This document shows, one piece after another, positions 30,876-39,057 of a stretch of 64,000 bases of DNA. Source of the DNA: Methylomagnum ishizawai (GTDB lineage: Bacteria > Pseudomonadota > Gammaproteobacteria > Methylococcales > Methylococcaceae). The notes beneath the pieces are model-generated. The model ran no database searches. It was not told the DNA's origin and saw nothing but the letters and a program-made list of their open reading frames with translations. Position numbers and translations under genes: made by a program. The stretch covers positions 392,501 through 456,500 of the forward strand of contig NZ_AP019783.1 of the NCBI RefSeq assembly GCF_019670005.1, in the 5' to 3' direction. The stretch's first letter is position 1. Every line of letters begins with the position of its first letter.

Positions 30876-32933
30876 ATGCACCGCGCCCTTGCCCCATTCA
30901 CCCTTTCCGCCTTGATTCCCCTGGCCCACGCCGAGGAGGCCGCCCAGCCTTTGGAGGAAGTCGTCGTCAGCGCCCCCTTGGAGCAAAAGCTGTCCGAGGT
31001 CGCCCGGCCCGCCACCGTGCTGACGGGCGACGAACTGGATTTGAAAGTGGGCTCCACCATCGGCGAAACCCTCAAGAGCGAAGCCGGCGTCACCAGCCAG
31101 TCGTTCGGTCCCGGTGTCGGCACCCCGGTGATCCGGGGCCAGAGCGGTCCCAGGGTCCGGGTGATGAGCAACAGCCTCGGCAATGGCGACGTGGCCCAGC
31201 TCAGCCCCGACCACGCCAACAGCATCGAACCGGTGCTGGCCGACCGGATCGAGGTCTTGCGCGGGCCCGCGACCCTGCTCTATGGCAGCGGGGCCATCGG
31301 CGGCGTCGTCAACATCCTCGACAACCGCGTCCCGGAACGGCGGGCGGAACAGCCGGTTTCCGGCGTGTTCGAGCAGCGCTATAACTCGGTGTCCGACCAG
31401 AGCATCAGCAATCTCAAGCTGGAGGGCGGGCAAGACCTGTTCGCCTTCCATCTCGACGGCTTCTACCGCGACGGCGGCAACCTGCATATCGGCGGCCCGG
31501 CCATCGCCGAGAACGCCGCCCGCCAGAGCGACGCCGCCTTGCAGGGCGTGGATATCCAGAATTCCGAGGGCGTCATCCCCAACACCAGCGCCCGGGCCAA
31601 GGGCGGCACGGTGGGGTTTTCGCTGGTGGGGGAACAGGGGTTCGCCGGGGCCTCGATCAACTACCTGGGCAACAACTACGGCATTCCGCCGGATGGCGCG
31701 GGCGGTCCCGACACCCGCATCAACATGAAGCAGACCCGCTACGACTTCAAAAGCGAACTCAAAAACCCGCTGGCCGCCGTCGAGGCGTTGCGCCTCCGCT
31801 TCGCCCATGTCGATTACACCCACACCGAACTGAGCGGGGGCGAGGCCGCCACCCTGTTCAACAACCAGACCTACGAGGGACGGTTGGAACTGGCCCACGC
31901 GCCCATCGGGCCGGTGAAGGGCGTGCTGGGTTTCCAGGCGGTGTCCAGCGATTTCAGCGCGATCTCGATGGAAGACCCGGTGCCCCTGGTGCCGAATTCC
32001 CAAATCCAGAACTACGGGGCCTTCGCGGTCGAGTCGTTCGCCTACGGGCCGGGCACCTATGAACTGGGGCTCCGGGGCGAATCGGCCTCGGTGTCGCCAC
32101 AGGGCGGGCCGAACCGCGATTACGCGCCGATCAGCGCCTCCGGTTCCGGGCAGTGGAAGATCAATGAAGCCCACGCGGTCAGCTTCGCCGTGACCCGTTC
32201 CCAACGCGCCCCCCAGGTGCAGGAGTTGTTCTCGCACGGCATCCACGACGCCACCCACAGCTATGAAAGCGGCGACCCCAACCTCAAGCTGGAAACCTCC
32301 TACAACCTCGACCTGGGCTACCGCTTCAAGGCGTCGTGGATGAGCGCCGAACTGAACCTGTTCCAGAACTGGGTGAACGATTACATCTACCAGCAACAGA
32401 CCGGCGGCGTGTTCAACGACGATCTGGGCGTTTTCCAGGCCAGTTGTTCCTCGCCCGGCGCGTGTTTCCCGGTGGTGCAGAGCGCCCAGGCCGACGCCAC
32501 CTTCAAGGGCTACGAGGCCAAGGCCACCTTCCCCTTGATGGAAAACCGCTATGGGATGGTCGATTTGACCTTGTTCAGCGATTTCACCCGCGGCGAGTTC
32601 GTCGCGGGCGGCGATGTGCCGAGGATGCCGCCGCTGCGCTATGGCTTCCAGGTCGATTACGCCTACGACGACCATTGGTCGTCCAACCTGCGCCTGACCC
32701 GTGGCGAGAAGCAGGACCATCCGGGGGCCAACGACACCGAGACCAATGGCTATGTGCTGTTGAATCTGGCCGTGCAATACGAGGTCCAGGCGTTCGAGGG
32801 AGCCAAGCTGCGGGTGTTCGCCCAGGGCAACAACCTGCTGGACGACAACCTCCGCAACTCGACTTCGTATCTCCGCAATTTCGCGCCCGAGCCGGGGCGC
32901 GGGGCGGAATTGGGCGTGCGGGTGAGCTACTGA
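30876..32933 (+). CDS. znuD: TonB-dependent outer membrane receptor, ZnuD-like (zinc uptake)
   Basis: A 685-residue TonB-dependent receptor. It has a signal peptide (MHRALAPFTLSALIPLAHA), a TonB-box-like region (LEEVVVSAP), a plug domain with the VLADRIEVLRGPATLLYGSGA motif region (about 120-143), and a 22-strand barrel ending in an aromatic residue (VRVSY). An extracellular-loop Cys pair (ASCSSPGACFPV) and His residues (FSHGIHDATHSYE) resemble the zinc-binding loops of ZnuD. Downstream genes encode a ZIP transporter and zinc GTPases, which supports zinc as substrate. It is first of a five-gene operon. Confidence 0.87.
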   Translation: MHRALAPFTLSALIPLAHAEEAAQPLEEVVVSAPLEQKLSEVARPATVLTGDELDLKVGSTIGETLKSEAGVTSQSFGPGVGTPVIRGQSGPRVRVMSNSLGNGDVAQLSPDHANSIEPVLADRIEVLRGPATLLYGSGAIGGVVNILDNRVPERRAEQPVSGVFEQRYNSVSDQSISNLKLEGGQDLFAFHLDGFYRDGGNLHIGGPAIAENAARQSDAALQGVDIQNSEGVIPNTSARAKGGTVGFSLVGEQGFAGASINYLGNNYGIPPDGAGGPDTRINMKQTRYDFKSELKNPLAAVEALRLRFAHVDYTHTELSGGEAATLFNNQTYEGRLELAHAPIGPVKGVLGFQAVSSDFSAISMEDPVPLVPNSQIQNYGAFAVESFAYGPGTYELGLRGESASVSPQGGPNRDYAPISASGSGQWKINEAHAVSFAVTRSQRAPQVQELFSHGIHDATHSYESGDPNLKLETSYNLDLGYRFKASWMSAELNLFQNWVNDYIYQQQTGGVFNDDLGVFQASCSSPGACFPVVQSAQADATFKGYEAKATFPLMENRYGMVDLTLFSDFTRGEFVAGGDVPRMPPLRYGFQVDYAYDDHWSSNLRLTRGEKQDHPGANDTETNGYVLLNLAVQYEVQAFEGAKLRVFAQGNNLLDDNLRNSTSYLRNFAPEPGRGAELGVRVSY

Positions 32934-32936
32934 GCC

Positions 32937-33719
32937 ATGGTGGCCGGGATCGAATCCAGCCTCTACGCCCTGGCCGCCGGTCTCGTGGTCAGCCTGATGG
33001 CCTTCTCCGGTGCCTTCGTGCTGTGGCTGCCGCCCGAGCGCTTGCGGCGCTGGGTGCCCAACCTGGTGGCGCTGGCGGTGGGGGTGTTGCTGGGCGATGC
33101 CTTCATCCACCTGATTCCCGACGCCGTAGCCCGGCAGGGCGATGTGGGCGGGGTCTGCCTCGCGGTGCTGGGCGGCTTGTTCCTGTTTTTCGTGCTGGAA
33201 AAATGGGTGCGTTGGCGGCACGACCACGCGCCCGCCGAGGGGCCGGAAGTCGACAGCGCGCAGCCCATGGCCCGCATGAACCTGATCGGCGACGCCGTGC
33301 ATAACTTCATCGACGGCATCCTCATCGCGGGCAGCTTCTGGGCCGATCCCTGGATCGGCGCGACCACCACCCTTGCCATCGTCGCCCACGAGATTCCCCA
33401 GGAGATCGGCGACGTGGGCGCTTTGATCCAGGGCGGCTACCGGCCCGCCGAGGCCATCCGCTACAACTTCTATTGCTCCCTGACCGTATTGCCCGGCATC
33501 GCTGCCACCCTGTTGCTCGGCCATTACGCCGAGGCTTCGCTGGCCCTGCTGCTGCCGATGGCGGCGGGCGGGTTCATCTATATCGCCGCTTCCGATTTCA
33601 TCCCCGCCCTGCATGAACCCGCCGCCGATACCGGCTGGGGGCAAGTGCCCGCCTTCGCCCTGGGCGTGGGTTTCATGCAGTCGGTGGTGGTCCTCGAACC
33701 CTTGATCGCCACCCATTGA
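32937..33719 (+). CDS. zupT: ZIP family zinc transporter
   Basis: A 260-residue inner-membrane protein with about eight spans. The ZIP metal-site motifs HNFIDG (TM4) and HEIPQEIGD (TM5) are present, with the variable cytoplasmic loop (HDHAP) between TM3 and TM4. It would carry zinc from periplasm to cytoplasm after ZnuD-like uptake. It begins 3 nt after the znuD stop and overlaps upstream bases of the next gene. The bacterial ZupT name is by family; specificity among divalent metals is not proven. Confidence 0.9.
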   Translation: MVAGIESSLYALAAGLVVSLMAFSGAFVLWLPPERLRRWVPNLVALAVGVLLGDAFIHLIPDAVARQGDVGGVCLAVLGGLFLFFVLEKWVRWRHDHAPAEGPEVDSAQPMARMNLIGDAVHNFIDGILIAGSFWADPWIGATTTLAIVAHEIPQEIGDVGALIQGGYRPAEAIRYNFYCSLTVLPGIAATLLLGHYAEASLALLLPMAAGGFIYIAASDFIPALHEPAADTGWGQVPAFALGVGFMQSVVVLEPLIATH

Positions 33720-33739
33720 TTCCCCCGCAGGAGATTCCC

Positions 33740-34411
33740 ATGGCCAGCGCCGCCCCTTTGTCCGCCCCCATGGCATGGCCCCAGGCCATCGAAACCGCCC
33801 AGCCCGCCGATCTGGCCTTGATCTACCGGCCCGAGGTGAACCTGTGCGTGCTGCGCCGCCCGGTCGCGTCCGGCCTGGAAGGCTTCGTGGCGCGGCTGTT
33901 GTCCGGCCCTTGGCGCTTCGAGCGCGAACTGCGGATCGGGACGGAAGCCCCGTCGTTCCAATCCTTGCTGCCGGAAGAAGTCCTCGCCCTGCCCGGTGCC
34001 GGGGCGTGGCTGGCCGATGTCGGGTTTCTGGTGGAACTGTTCCGCGATTTGTTCGAGCCGGAAGGGCTGGGCCTGCGGCTCAGGGTTTTGGAAACGGCCA
34101 TGTGTCCGCGTTTCCATGTGGATCATGTACCGGTGCGCTTGGTGTGTACCTATGGCGGCCTCGGCACCGAATGGCTGCCCGATGCCGCCGCCGACCGCGG
34201 CAAGCTGGGCCAGGGCGCTTGCGGCCAGCCGGACGAGGTTTCCGGCTTGGTCCTCGACCCTGGATCGGTGCGGACCCTGCCGGCCTATGCCATCGGCCTG
34301 CTCAAGGGCAACCGCTGGGAAGGCGGCGAAGGCCGGGGCGTCGTCCACCGTTCGCCCACGCCGACCCCGCAACAGCCGCGCCGTCTGCTGTTGACCCTGG
34401 ACCCGCTGTGA
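33740..34411 (+). CDS. DUF1826 family protein in zinc operon
   Basis: A 223-residue cytoplasmic protein without signal peptide. The block CPRFHVDHVPVRLVCTYGG (about residues 129-147) with conserved Cys and His, and the following GTEWLPD, identify DUF1826. A histidine/cysteine-rich core suggests metal binding. DUF1826 genes recur next to COG0523 GTPases and Zur targets in proteobacteria, so a role in zinc homeostasis is likely, but the activity is unknown. The ATG at 33740 follows AGGAG by 6 nt; an upstream ATG at 33716 overlaps the ZIP gene by 4 nt. Confidence 0.85.
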   Translation: MASAAPLSAPMAWPQAIETAQPADLALIYRPEVNLCVLRRPVASGLEGFVARLLSGPWRFERELRIGTEAPSFQSLLPEEVLALPGAGAWLADVGFLVELFRDLFEPEGLGLRLRVLETAMCPRFHVDHVPVRLVCTYGGLGTEWLPDAAADRGKLGQGACGQPDEVSGLVLDPGSVRTLPAYAIGLLKGNRWEGGEGRGVVHRSPTPTPQQPRRLLLTLDPL

Positions 34412-34454
34412 AGCGGATTTCCCTCTCTCCGAACCGCCTGCCCAGGAGCAAGCC

Positions 34455-35438
34455 ATGACCGACACCGCCCCCATTCCCGTGACCCTCCTCACCGGCTTCC
34501 TCGGCGCGGGCAAAACCACGCTGCTGAACCGCATCCTCCAGGAACCGCAGGGCCAGCGCATCGCCGTGATCGAGAACGAGTTCGGCGAGACCGGCATCGA
34601 CAACGAATTGCTGATCCAAGCGGGCGAGCAAATCGTCGAGATGAACAACGGCTGCATCTGCTGCACGGTGCGCGGCGATTTGCTGCGCATCCTGGGCGAC
34701 CTGGCCGACCGCCGCGAGGTGGGCGACATTCGCTTCGACCGGGTCGTCATCGAAACCACCGGGCTGGCCGACCCGGCCCCGGTGGCGCAGACCTTCTTCC
34801 TGGAGGAAAACATCCGGGAGGATTACCGGCTCGACGCCATCCTCACCGTGGTGGACGCCAAGCACGCGCCCGCGCAGTTGGACCGGCATCACGAGGCGCA
34901 GGAACAGGTGGGCTTCGCCGACCGCATCCTTTTGTCCAAGACCGATTTGGTGGACGCCGCCGCCTTGGCGGACCTCGAAACCCGGTTGCGGGCCATGAAC
35001 CCGCGCGCGCCCATCCAGCCGGTGCATTTCGGGAAGACATCGTTGCGGGATATCCTGGATATCCACGGCTTCGACCTCGACGCCATCCTCGGGATCGAGC
35101 CGGATTTCCTCAACGACCTCGGCCATGGACACGACGACGAGGTGCATTCCTTCGTCTACCGCGCCGAGCGTCCGTTCGACGCCGCCAAGCTGCTTGCCCT
35201 GATGGATTTATTGATCTCCGAATTCGGGGCCGACCTGTTGCGCTACAAGGGCATCCTGCATATCGCGGGCAATCCCAACAAGATCGTGTTCCAGGGCGTG
35301 CATAGGCTGCTGGATGAAAGCCTGGGCGCGCCCTGGCGCGACGATGAAAAGCGCGAGTCGGTCCTGGTGTTCATCGGGCGCAACCTGCCCCGCGAGCAGA
35401 TCGTCGCCACCCTCAAGACCTGCCACGCCCATGGCTGA
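34455..35438 (+). CDS. COG0523 zinc-metallochaperone GTPase (ZNG1/YjiA-like), copy 1
   Basis: A 327-residue G3E GTPase. The P-loop GFLGAGKT is at 14-21, the CxCC metal motif GCICC at 66-70, and the G4 motif SKTD at about 155. A His-rich segment (DLGHGHDDEVHSF, about 218-230) is typical of zinc-allocating members. These proteins deliver zinc to client enzymes during starvation. It lies 43 nt after DUF1826, with an AGGAGC ribosome-binding site, and overlaps the second GTPase by 8 nt. Confidence 0.93.
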   Translation: MTDTAPIPVTLLTGFLGAGKTTLLNRILQEPQGQRIAVIENEFGETGIDNELLIQAGEQIVEMNNGCICCTVRGDLLRILGDLADRREVGDIRFDRVVIETTGLADPAPVAQTFFLEENIREDYRLDAILTVVDAKHAPAQLDRHHEAQEQVGFADRILLSKTDLVDAAALADLETRLRAMNPRAPIQPVHFGKTSLRDILDIHGFDLDAILGIEPDFLNDLGHGHDDEVHSFVYRAERPFDAAKLLALMDLLISEFGADLLRYKGILHIAGNPNKIVFQGVHRLLDESLGAPWRDDEKRESVLVFIGRNLPREQIVATLKTCHAHG

Positions 35439-36411
35439 GATAACGCGCCTGCCGATCCTGGTCCTGACCGGCTTCCTGGGCAGCGGCAAGACCACCTTGT
35501 TGAACCGGCTGCTGCGCGATGGGCCGCGCACGGCGGTCCTTATCAACGAATTCGGCCAGACCCCGGTGGACCATGAGTTGCTGGAACGACAAGACCTGCC
35601 GTTGATGACCCTGTCGGGCGGCTGCCTGTGCTGCCAGATCAAGGGGGCGCTGGCCCCGGTCTTGAAGAACCTTTGGCTGGCTTGGGGCAAGCCCGGTGCG
35701 CCCCGGTTCGACCGGATCGTCCTGGAAACCAGCGGGGTCGCCAGTCCCGAGCCGGTGCTGGATACTTTGCTGCGCGACCGCTGGCTGGCCGGGCACTACG
35801 CCTTGCAGGGCGTGGTCGCCACCCTGGCGGTTCCGGCGGCGGCGGGGCAGATCGACCATTTTCCCGAAGCCAAGGCCCAGGCGGCCTGGGCGGATGCCTT
35901 GCTGTTGACCCAGGCCGACCTCGGCACGCCCGCCGATCTCGCGCTGCTTGAATCCCGTTTGGACGCTTTGGCCCCCGCCGTGCCGCGTTTCCAGGCCGCG
36001 CACGGTGCCATCGACCCGGCGGCGCTGTTGGCCGCGCTGGCGGGCGGTGGGCGCAAACTGCCCGGCGGCGGGGAGGTGCCCGGACATGGGTTCCGTAGCC
36101 TCTCCCTGCATTTGCGTACCGCCGTGTCCTGGCCGTTGTTGCGGGAAGTCCTGGAAAACTTGCTCGACCGCCACGGTGCCCGGCTGGTGCGGATCAAGGG
36201 CGTGGTGCATCTGCGCGAGCGCTTCGAGCCGGTAGCGCTGCACGGCGCGGCGGGGCGTTTATATCCCCCGGCGGCGCTGGCCGTGCGGGCCGGGCAGGAT
36301 GGCTTGGGTCGGCTGGTGTTCATCACCGCCGGACCCCTCGACGGGCTGGATAGGGAATTGCTGGAAGGCTTGCGCGGCCATCTGGCCGAAGGTTCGTTGC
36401 GCTGGCATTGA
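35431..36411 (+). CDS. COG0523 zinc-metallochaperone GTPase, divergent copy 2
   Basis: A 326-residue G3E GTPase paralogous to the preceding gene. The P-loop GFLGSGKT and the CxCC motif GGCLCC (63-68) are intact. It differs in two ways: the G4 motif is TQAD instead of S/NKxD, and the His-rich linker is absent. The start ATG overlaps the first copy's stop by 8 nt, so the pair is translationally coupled. The divergence suggests a distinct client or reduced guanine specificity. It ends the zinc operon. Confidence 0.9.
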   Translation: MAEITRLPILVLTGFLGSGKTTLLNRLLRDGPRTAVLINEFGQTPVDHELLERQDLPLMTLSGGCLCCQIKGALAPVLKNLWLAWGKPGAPRFDRIVLETSGVASPEPVLDTLLRDRWLAGHYALQGVVATLAVPAAAGQIDHFPEAKAQAAWADALLLTQADLGTPADLALLESRLDALAPAVPRFQAAHGAIDPAALLAALAGGGRKLPGGGEVPGHGFRSLSLHLRTAVSWPLLREVLENLLDRHGARLVRIKGVVHLRERFEPVALHGAAGRLYPPAALAVRAGQDGLGRLVFITAGPLDGLDRELLEGLRGHLAEGSLRWH

Positions 36412-36434
36412 AGCGCGGCGGCGCCGGACGCCGG

Positions 36435-37553
36435 TCAAGCCTGGGCGGCGAGGCGGATTTCCAGGAAGGTGACATCGTCGTCCAGCCGGATGGCGTTGGA
36501 ATATTTGAGCAAGGCCGCTTGCAGCGCTTCGATCCTGAGCCCGGCCCGCGGATAGTCCAGGCTTTGCAGGATGGCCAAGAGTCCTTCGGTTCCCAATAGC
36601 CGCCCCTGGTCGTTTTGCACCTCGACGGCCCCGTCGCTGAACAGCAGCAGGCTGTCGCCCTCCGCCAAGGCCACTTCCAATTCCTCATACTGGGCTTCCC
36701 CCACCACGCCGAAGGGAAAACCGGACACGCGCAATTCTTCGATGGCCCCTGTGGCCCGGCATAGGAGCATGGGCGGGCCGCCCGCCGAGACGAAGCGCAG
36801 GCGCTTGGCCGCCACATCCAGCATCCCGCATAAACCCGTGGCGAAGGATTCGTCCTTGGCGACCTTGCCCAGTTCGAGGTTCATGCGCCGGGCGAATTCC
36901 GCGGGGGTGGCGAGGGTGTCCGAAGCGCGGACCCAGAGCGAATTCAGGTGCATGGTATGGAGCGCGGCGGCGAAGCCATGGCCCATCACGTCGGCCAGGA
37001 AGAAGCCGTAGCGGTCGCCGTCCAGGGGGCGGATGGAAAAGAAGTCGCCGCCGACCAGGTCATGGGGCAGATAGAAGGTCGAGAACGCCACCCTGGGATC
37101 GGCGGGCAGGTCGTGCGCCAGGGACAGGCTTTGGATCCGTTGGGCGCGTTCCAGGTTGGCGTAGGACTCGCTGAAATCGTGGAAGGTCTCGATGCCGCCG
37201 ACGATGGTGCCGTCGCCATCGCGCATCGGCGAGACCGAAACCACCAGGGGCACCCGCCGTCCGTCCTTGGCCTTGGCGAACAGCAGCACCGGATAGGTGG
37301 CGGATTTGCCGGTGATGATGCTGCGGTGCAGGGGACAGAACTCCTCGCCGCAGAGTTGCCGCCCGTCCTTGTCGGTATGGCAGAGGAGGTTGTCCGAGCA
37401 TTTGCGCCCGATCACCTCCTGGGAGCGCCAGCCGGTGATCCGTTCCGCCGATTTGCTCCAATAAACAATGCGGCGCTCCGTGTCGCAGACGTAGAGGCCG
37501 TCGTTCAGCGAGTCCAATAGGGACCTTGAGAATTCGTAGGTGTCGTTTTTCAT
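36435..37553 (-). CDS. PAS-domain SpoIIE-type serine phosphatase (PP2C)
   Basis: A 372-residue protein. A PAS domain (about 10-120; SLLDSLNDGLYVCDTERRIV and GWRSQEVIGRKC) has a Cys-containing region (CHTDKDGRQLCGEEFCPLH) that could sense redox or bind metal. A SpoIIE/RsbU-like PP2C domain follows (about 165-370: GGDFFSIRPLDGDRYGFFLAD, DVMGHGFAAALHT, LLFSDGAVEV, DDVTFLEI). It would dephosphorylate a STAS antagonist; the only STAS protein seen here is at 8932-9267. The ATG at 37553 (MKNDTYEFSRSLLD) is the natural start. Confidence 0.88.
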   Translation of the reverse strand: MKNDTYEFSRSLLDSLNDGLYVCDTERRIVYWSKSAERITGWRSQEVIGRKCSDNLLCHTDKDGRQLCGEEFCPLHRSIITGKSATYPVLLFAKAKDGRRVPLVVSVSPMRDGDGTIVGGIETFHDFSESYANLERAQRIQSLSLAHDLPADPRVAFSTFYLPHDLVGGDFFSIRPLDGDRYGFFLADVMGHGFAAALHTMHLNSLWVRASDTLATPAEFARRMNLELGKVAKDESFATGLCGMLDVAAKRLRFVSAGGPPMLLCRATGAIEELRVSGFPFGVVGEAQYEELEVALAEGDSLLLFSDGAVEVQNDQGRLLGTEGLLAILQSLDYPRAGLRIEALQAALLKYSNAIRLDDDVTFLEIRLAAQA

Positions 37554-37749
37554 GGCGGTGCTTGCCGGGATGGCGCTGGGGAAGTGGGGGGCGATGCGGG
37601 GCGGTCCCCGCCACCTAAGCATGGCGTAGTTTTACGGGGTCGTAATGCCTTGGACGGCCCATCCCGCCGCTTGCCTAAAACTGTTTAAACCGGGTTCAAT
37701 ATGCGTTCGACCTCGCGTCGTCAAACCGATAACTGCCAACGAGAAACCT

Positions 37750-38979
37750 ATGAGCAAACCCAAGAAAGTCGCACTCCTCACCGCCGGTGGTCTGGCCCCC
37801 TGCCTCAGCACCGCCGTGGGTTGCCTGATCGAGCGCTACAACGAAATCGATCCGTCCATCGAGATCATCGCCTACCACGGCGGCTACAAAGGGCTGCTGC
37901 TGGGCGACTCTTACACCATCACCCCGGAAGTCCGCGCCAACGCCGGCCTCCTGCTCAAGTTCGGCGGCTCGCCCATCGGCAATAGCCGGGTGAAGCTGAC
38001 CAACGTCAAGGACTGCGTGAAGCGCGGCCTGGTCAAGGAAGGCGAAGACCCGCAGAAGGTCGCCGCCGACCAACTGGTCAAGGACGGCGTGGACGTCCTC
38101 CACACCATCGGCGGCGACGACACCAACACCGCCGCCGCCGACCTCGCCGCCTTCCTGGCCAAGAACGGTTACGGCCTGACCGTGATCGGCCTCCCCAAGA
38201 CCGTCGATAACGACGTGTTCCCCATCAAGCAATCGCTGGGGGCCTGGACCGCCGCCGAACAGGGCGCGCGCTACTTCTGGAACGTGGTGGCCGAGACCGG
38301 CGCGAATCCCCGCATGTTGATCGTCCACGAAGTCATGGGCCGCAACTGCGGCTGGCTGACCGCCGCCACCGCCCAGGAATACCGCAAGCTCTTGGACGGC
38401 GCTGCTTGGCTGCCCGGTATCGGCCTCAGCCGCGACTGCTATGAAGTCCACGGCGTGTTCATCCCCGAGATGGAGATCGATCTCGCCGCCGAGGCCGCGC
38501 GCCTCCGCGCCGTGATGGACAAGCACGATTGCGTCAATATCTTCATTTCCGAAGGCGCGGGTGTCGAAGCCATCGTCGCCGAGATGCAAGCCAAGGGCCA
38601 GGAAGTGCCACGCGACGCCTTCGGCCATATCAAGCTGGACGCCGTGAACCCCGGCAAATGGTTCGGCGAACAGTTCGCGCAGATGCTGGGCGCGGAAAAG
38701 ACCCTGGTGCAGAAGTCCGGTTATTTCGCCCGCGCCGCCGCTTCCAACGCGGAGGACATCCGCCTCATCAAGTCCTGCGCCGATTTGGCGGTGGAATGCG
38801 CGATGCGGCGCGAGCCGGGCGTGATCGGCCACGACGAGGACAACGGCAATGTGCTGCGGGCCATCGAGTTCCCGCGCATCAAGGGCGGCAAGCCGTTCGA
38901 CATCGACACCCCGTGGTTCGGCCAGATGCTCGAAGACATCGGGCAGGCCAAGGGTGGGAAGGTCCACGTTAGCCACTGA
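37750..38979 (+). CDS. pfp: Pyrophosphate-dependent 6-phosphofructokinase
   Basis: A 409-residue PPi-PFK, which phosphorylates fructose 6-phosphate reversibly using pyrophosphate. The specificity residues are Asp124 in GGDDT (ATP enzymes have GGDGS) and Lys150 in PKTVDND. The substrate block MGRNCGWLTA is conserved. In gammaproteobacterial methanotrophs this enzyme replaces ATP-PFK, so it supports but does not prove that lifestyle. The ATG at 37750 starts the family N-terminus (MSKPKKVALLTAGG); a longer frame is not needed. A terminator follows. Confidence 0.95.
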   Translation: MSKPKKVALLTAGGLAPCLSTAVGCLIERYNEIDPSIEIIAYHGGYKGLLLGDSYTITPEVRANAGLLLKFGGSPIGNSRVKLTNVKDCVKRGLVKEGEDPQKVAADQLVKDGVDVLHTIGGDDTNTAAADLAAFLAKNGYGLTVIGLPKTVDNDVFPIKQSLGAWTAAEQGARYFWNVVAETGANPRMLIVHEVMGRNCGWLTAATAQEYRKLLDGAAWLPGIGLSRDCYEVHGVFIPEMEIDLAAEAARLRAVMDKHDCVNIFISEGAGVEAIVAEMQAKGQEVPRDAFGHIKLDAVNPGKWFGEQFAQMLGAEKTLVQKSGYFARAAASNAEDIRLIKSCADLAVECAMRREPGVIGHDEDNGNVLRAIEFPRIKGGKPFDIDTPWFGQMLEDIGQAKGGKVHVSH

Positions 38980-38997
38980 GGTTTGACCGTGAAGGAG

Positions 38998-39029
38998 GGC
39001 GGGCAGGGTTAAACTGTCCGCCTTTTTTT
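38998..39029 (+). terminator. Rho-independent terminator after PPi-PFK
   Basis: Stem GGCGGGCAG / CTGTCCGCC (one G-U pair), loop GGTTAAA, then TTTTTTT. It ends 29 nt before the start of the ATPase gene, marking the left edge of the AT-rich defence island. Confidence 0.9.
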
Positions 39030-39057
39030 ATGTCCAGTCGCGGGAGAAAACTAGGCG

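Noticed and set aside
30858-33776. Long minus-strand open frame (972 codons) opposite znuD and zupT
   Set aside because: It mirrors GC-rich codons of the plus-strand receptor and transporter genes, shows His/Gln-rich shadow composition and no domain, and has no ribosome-binding site.
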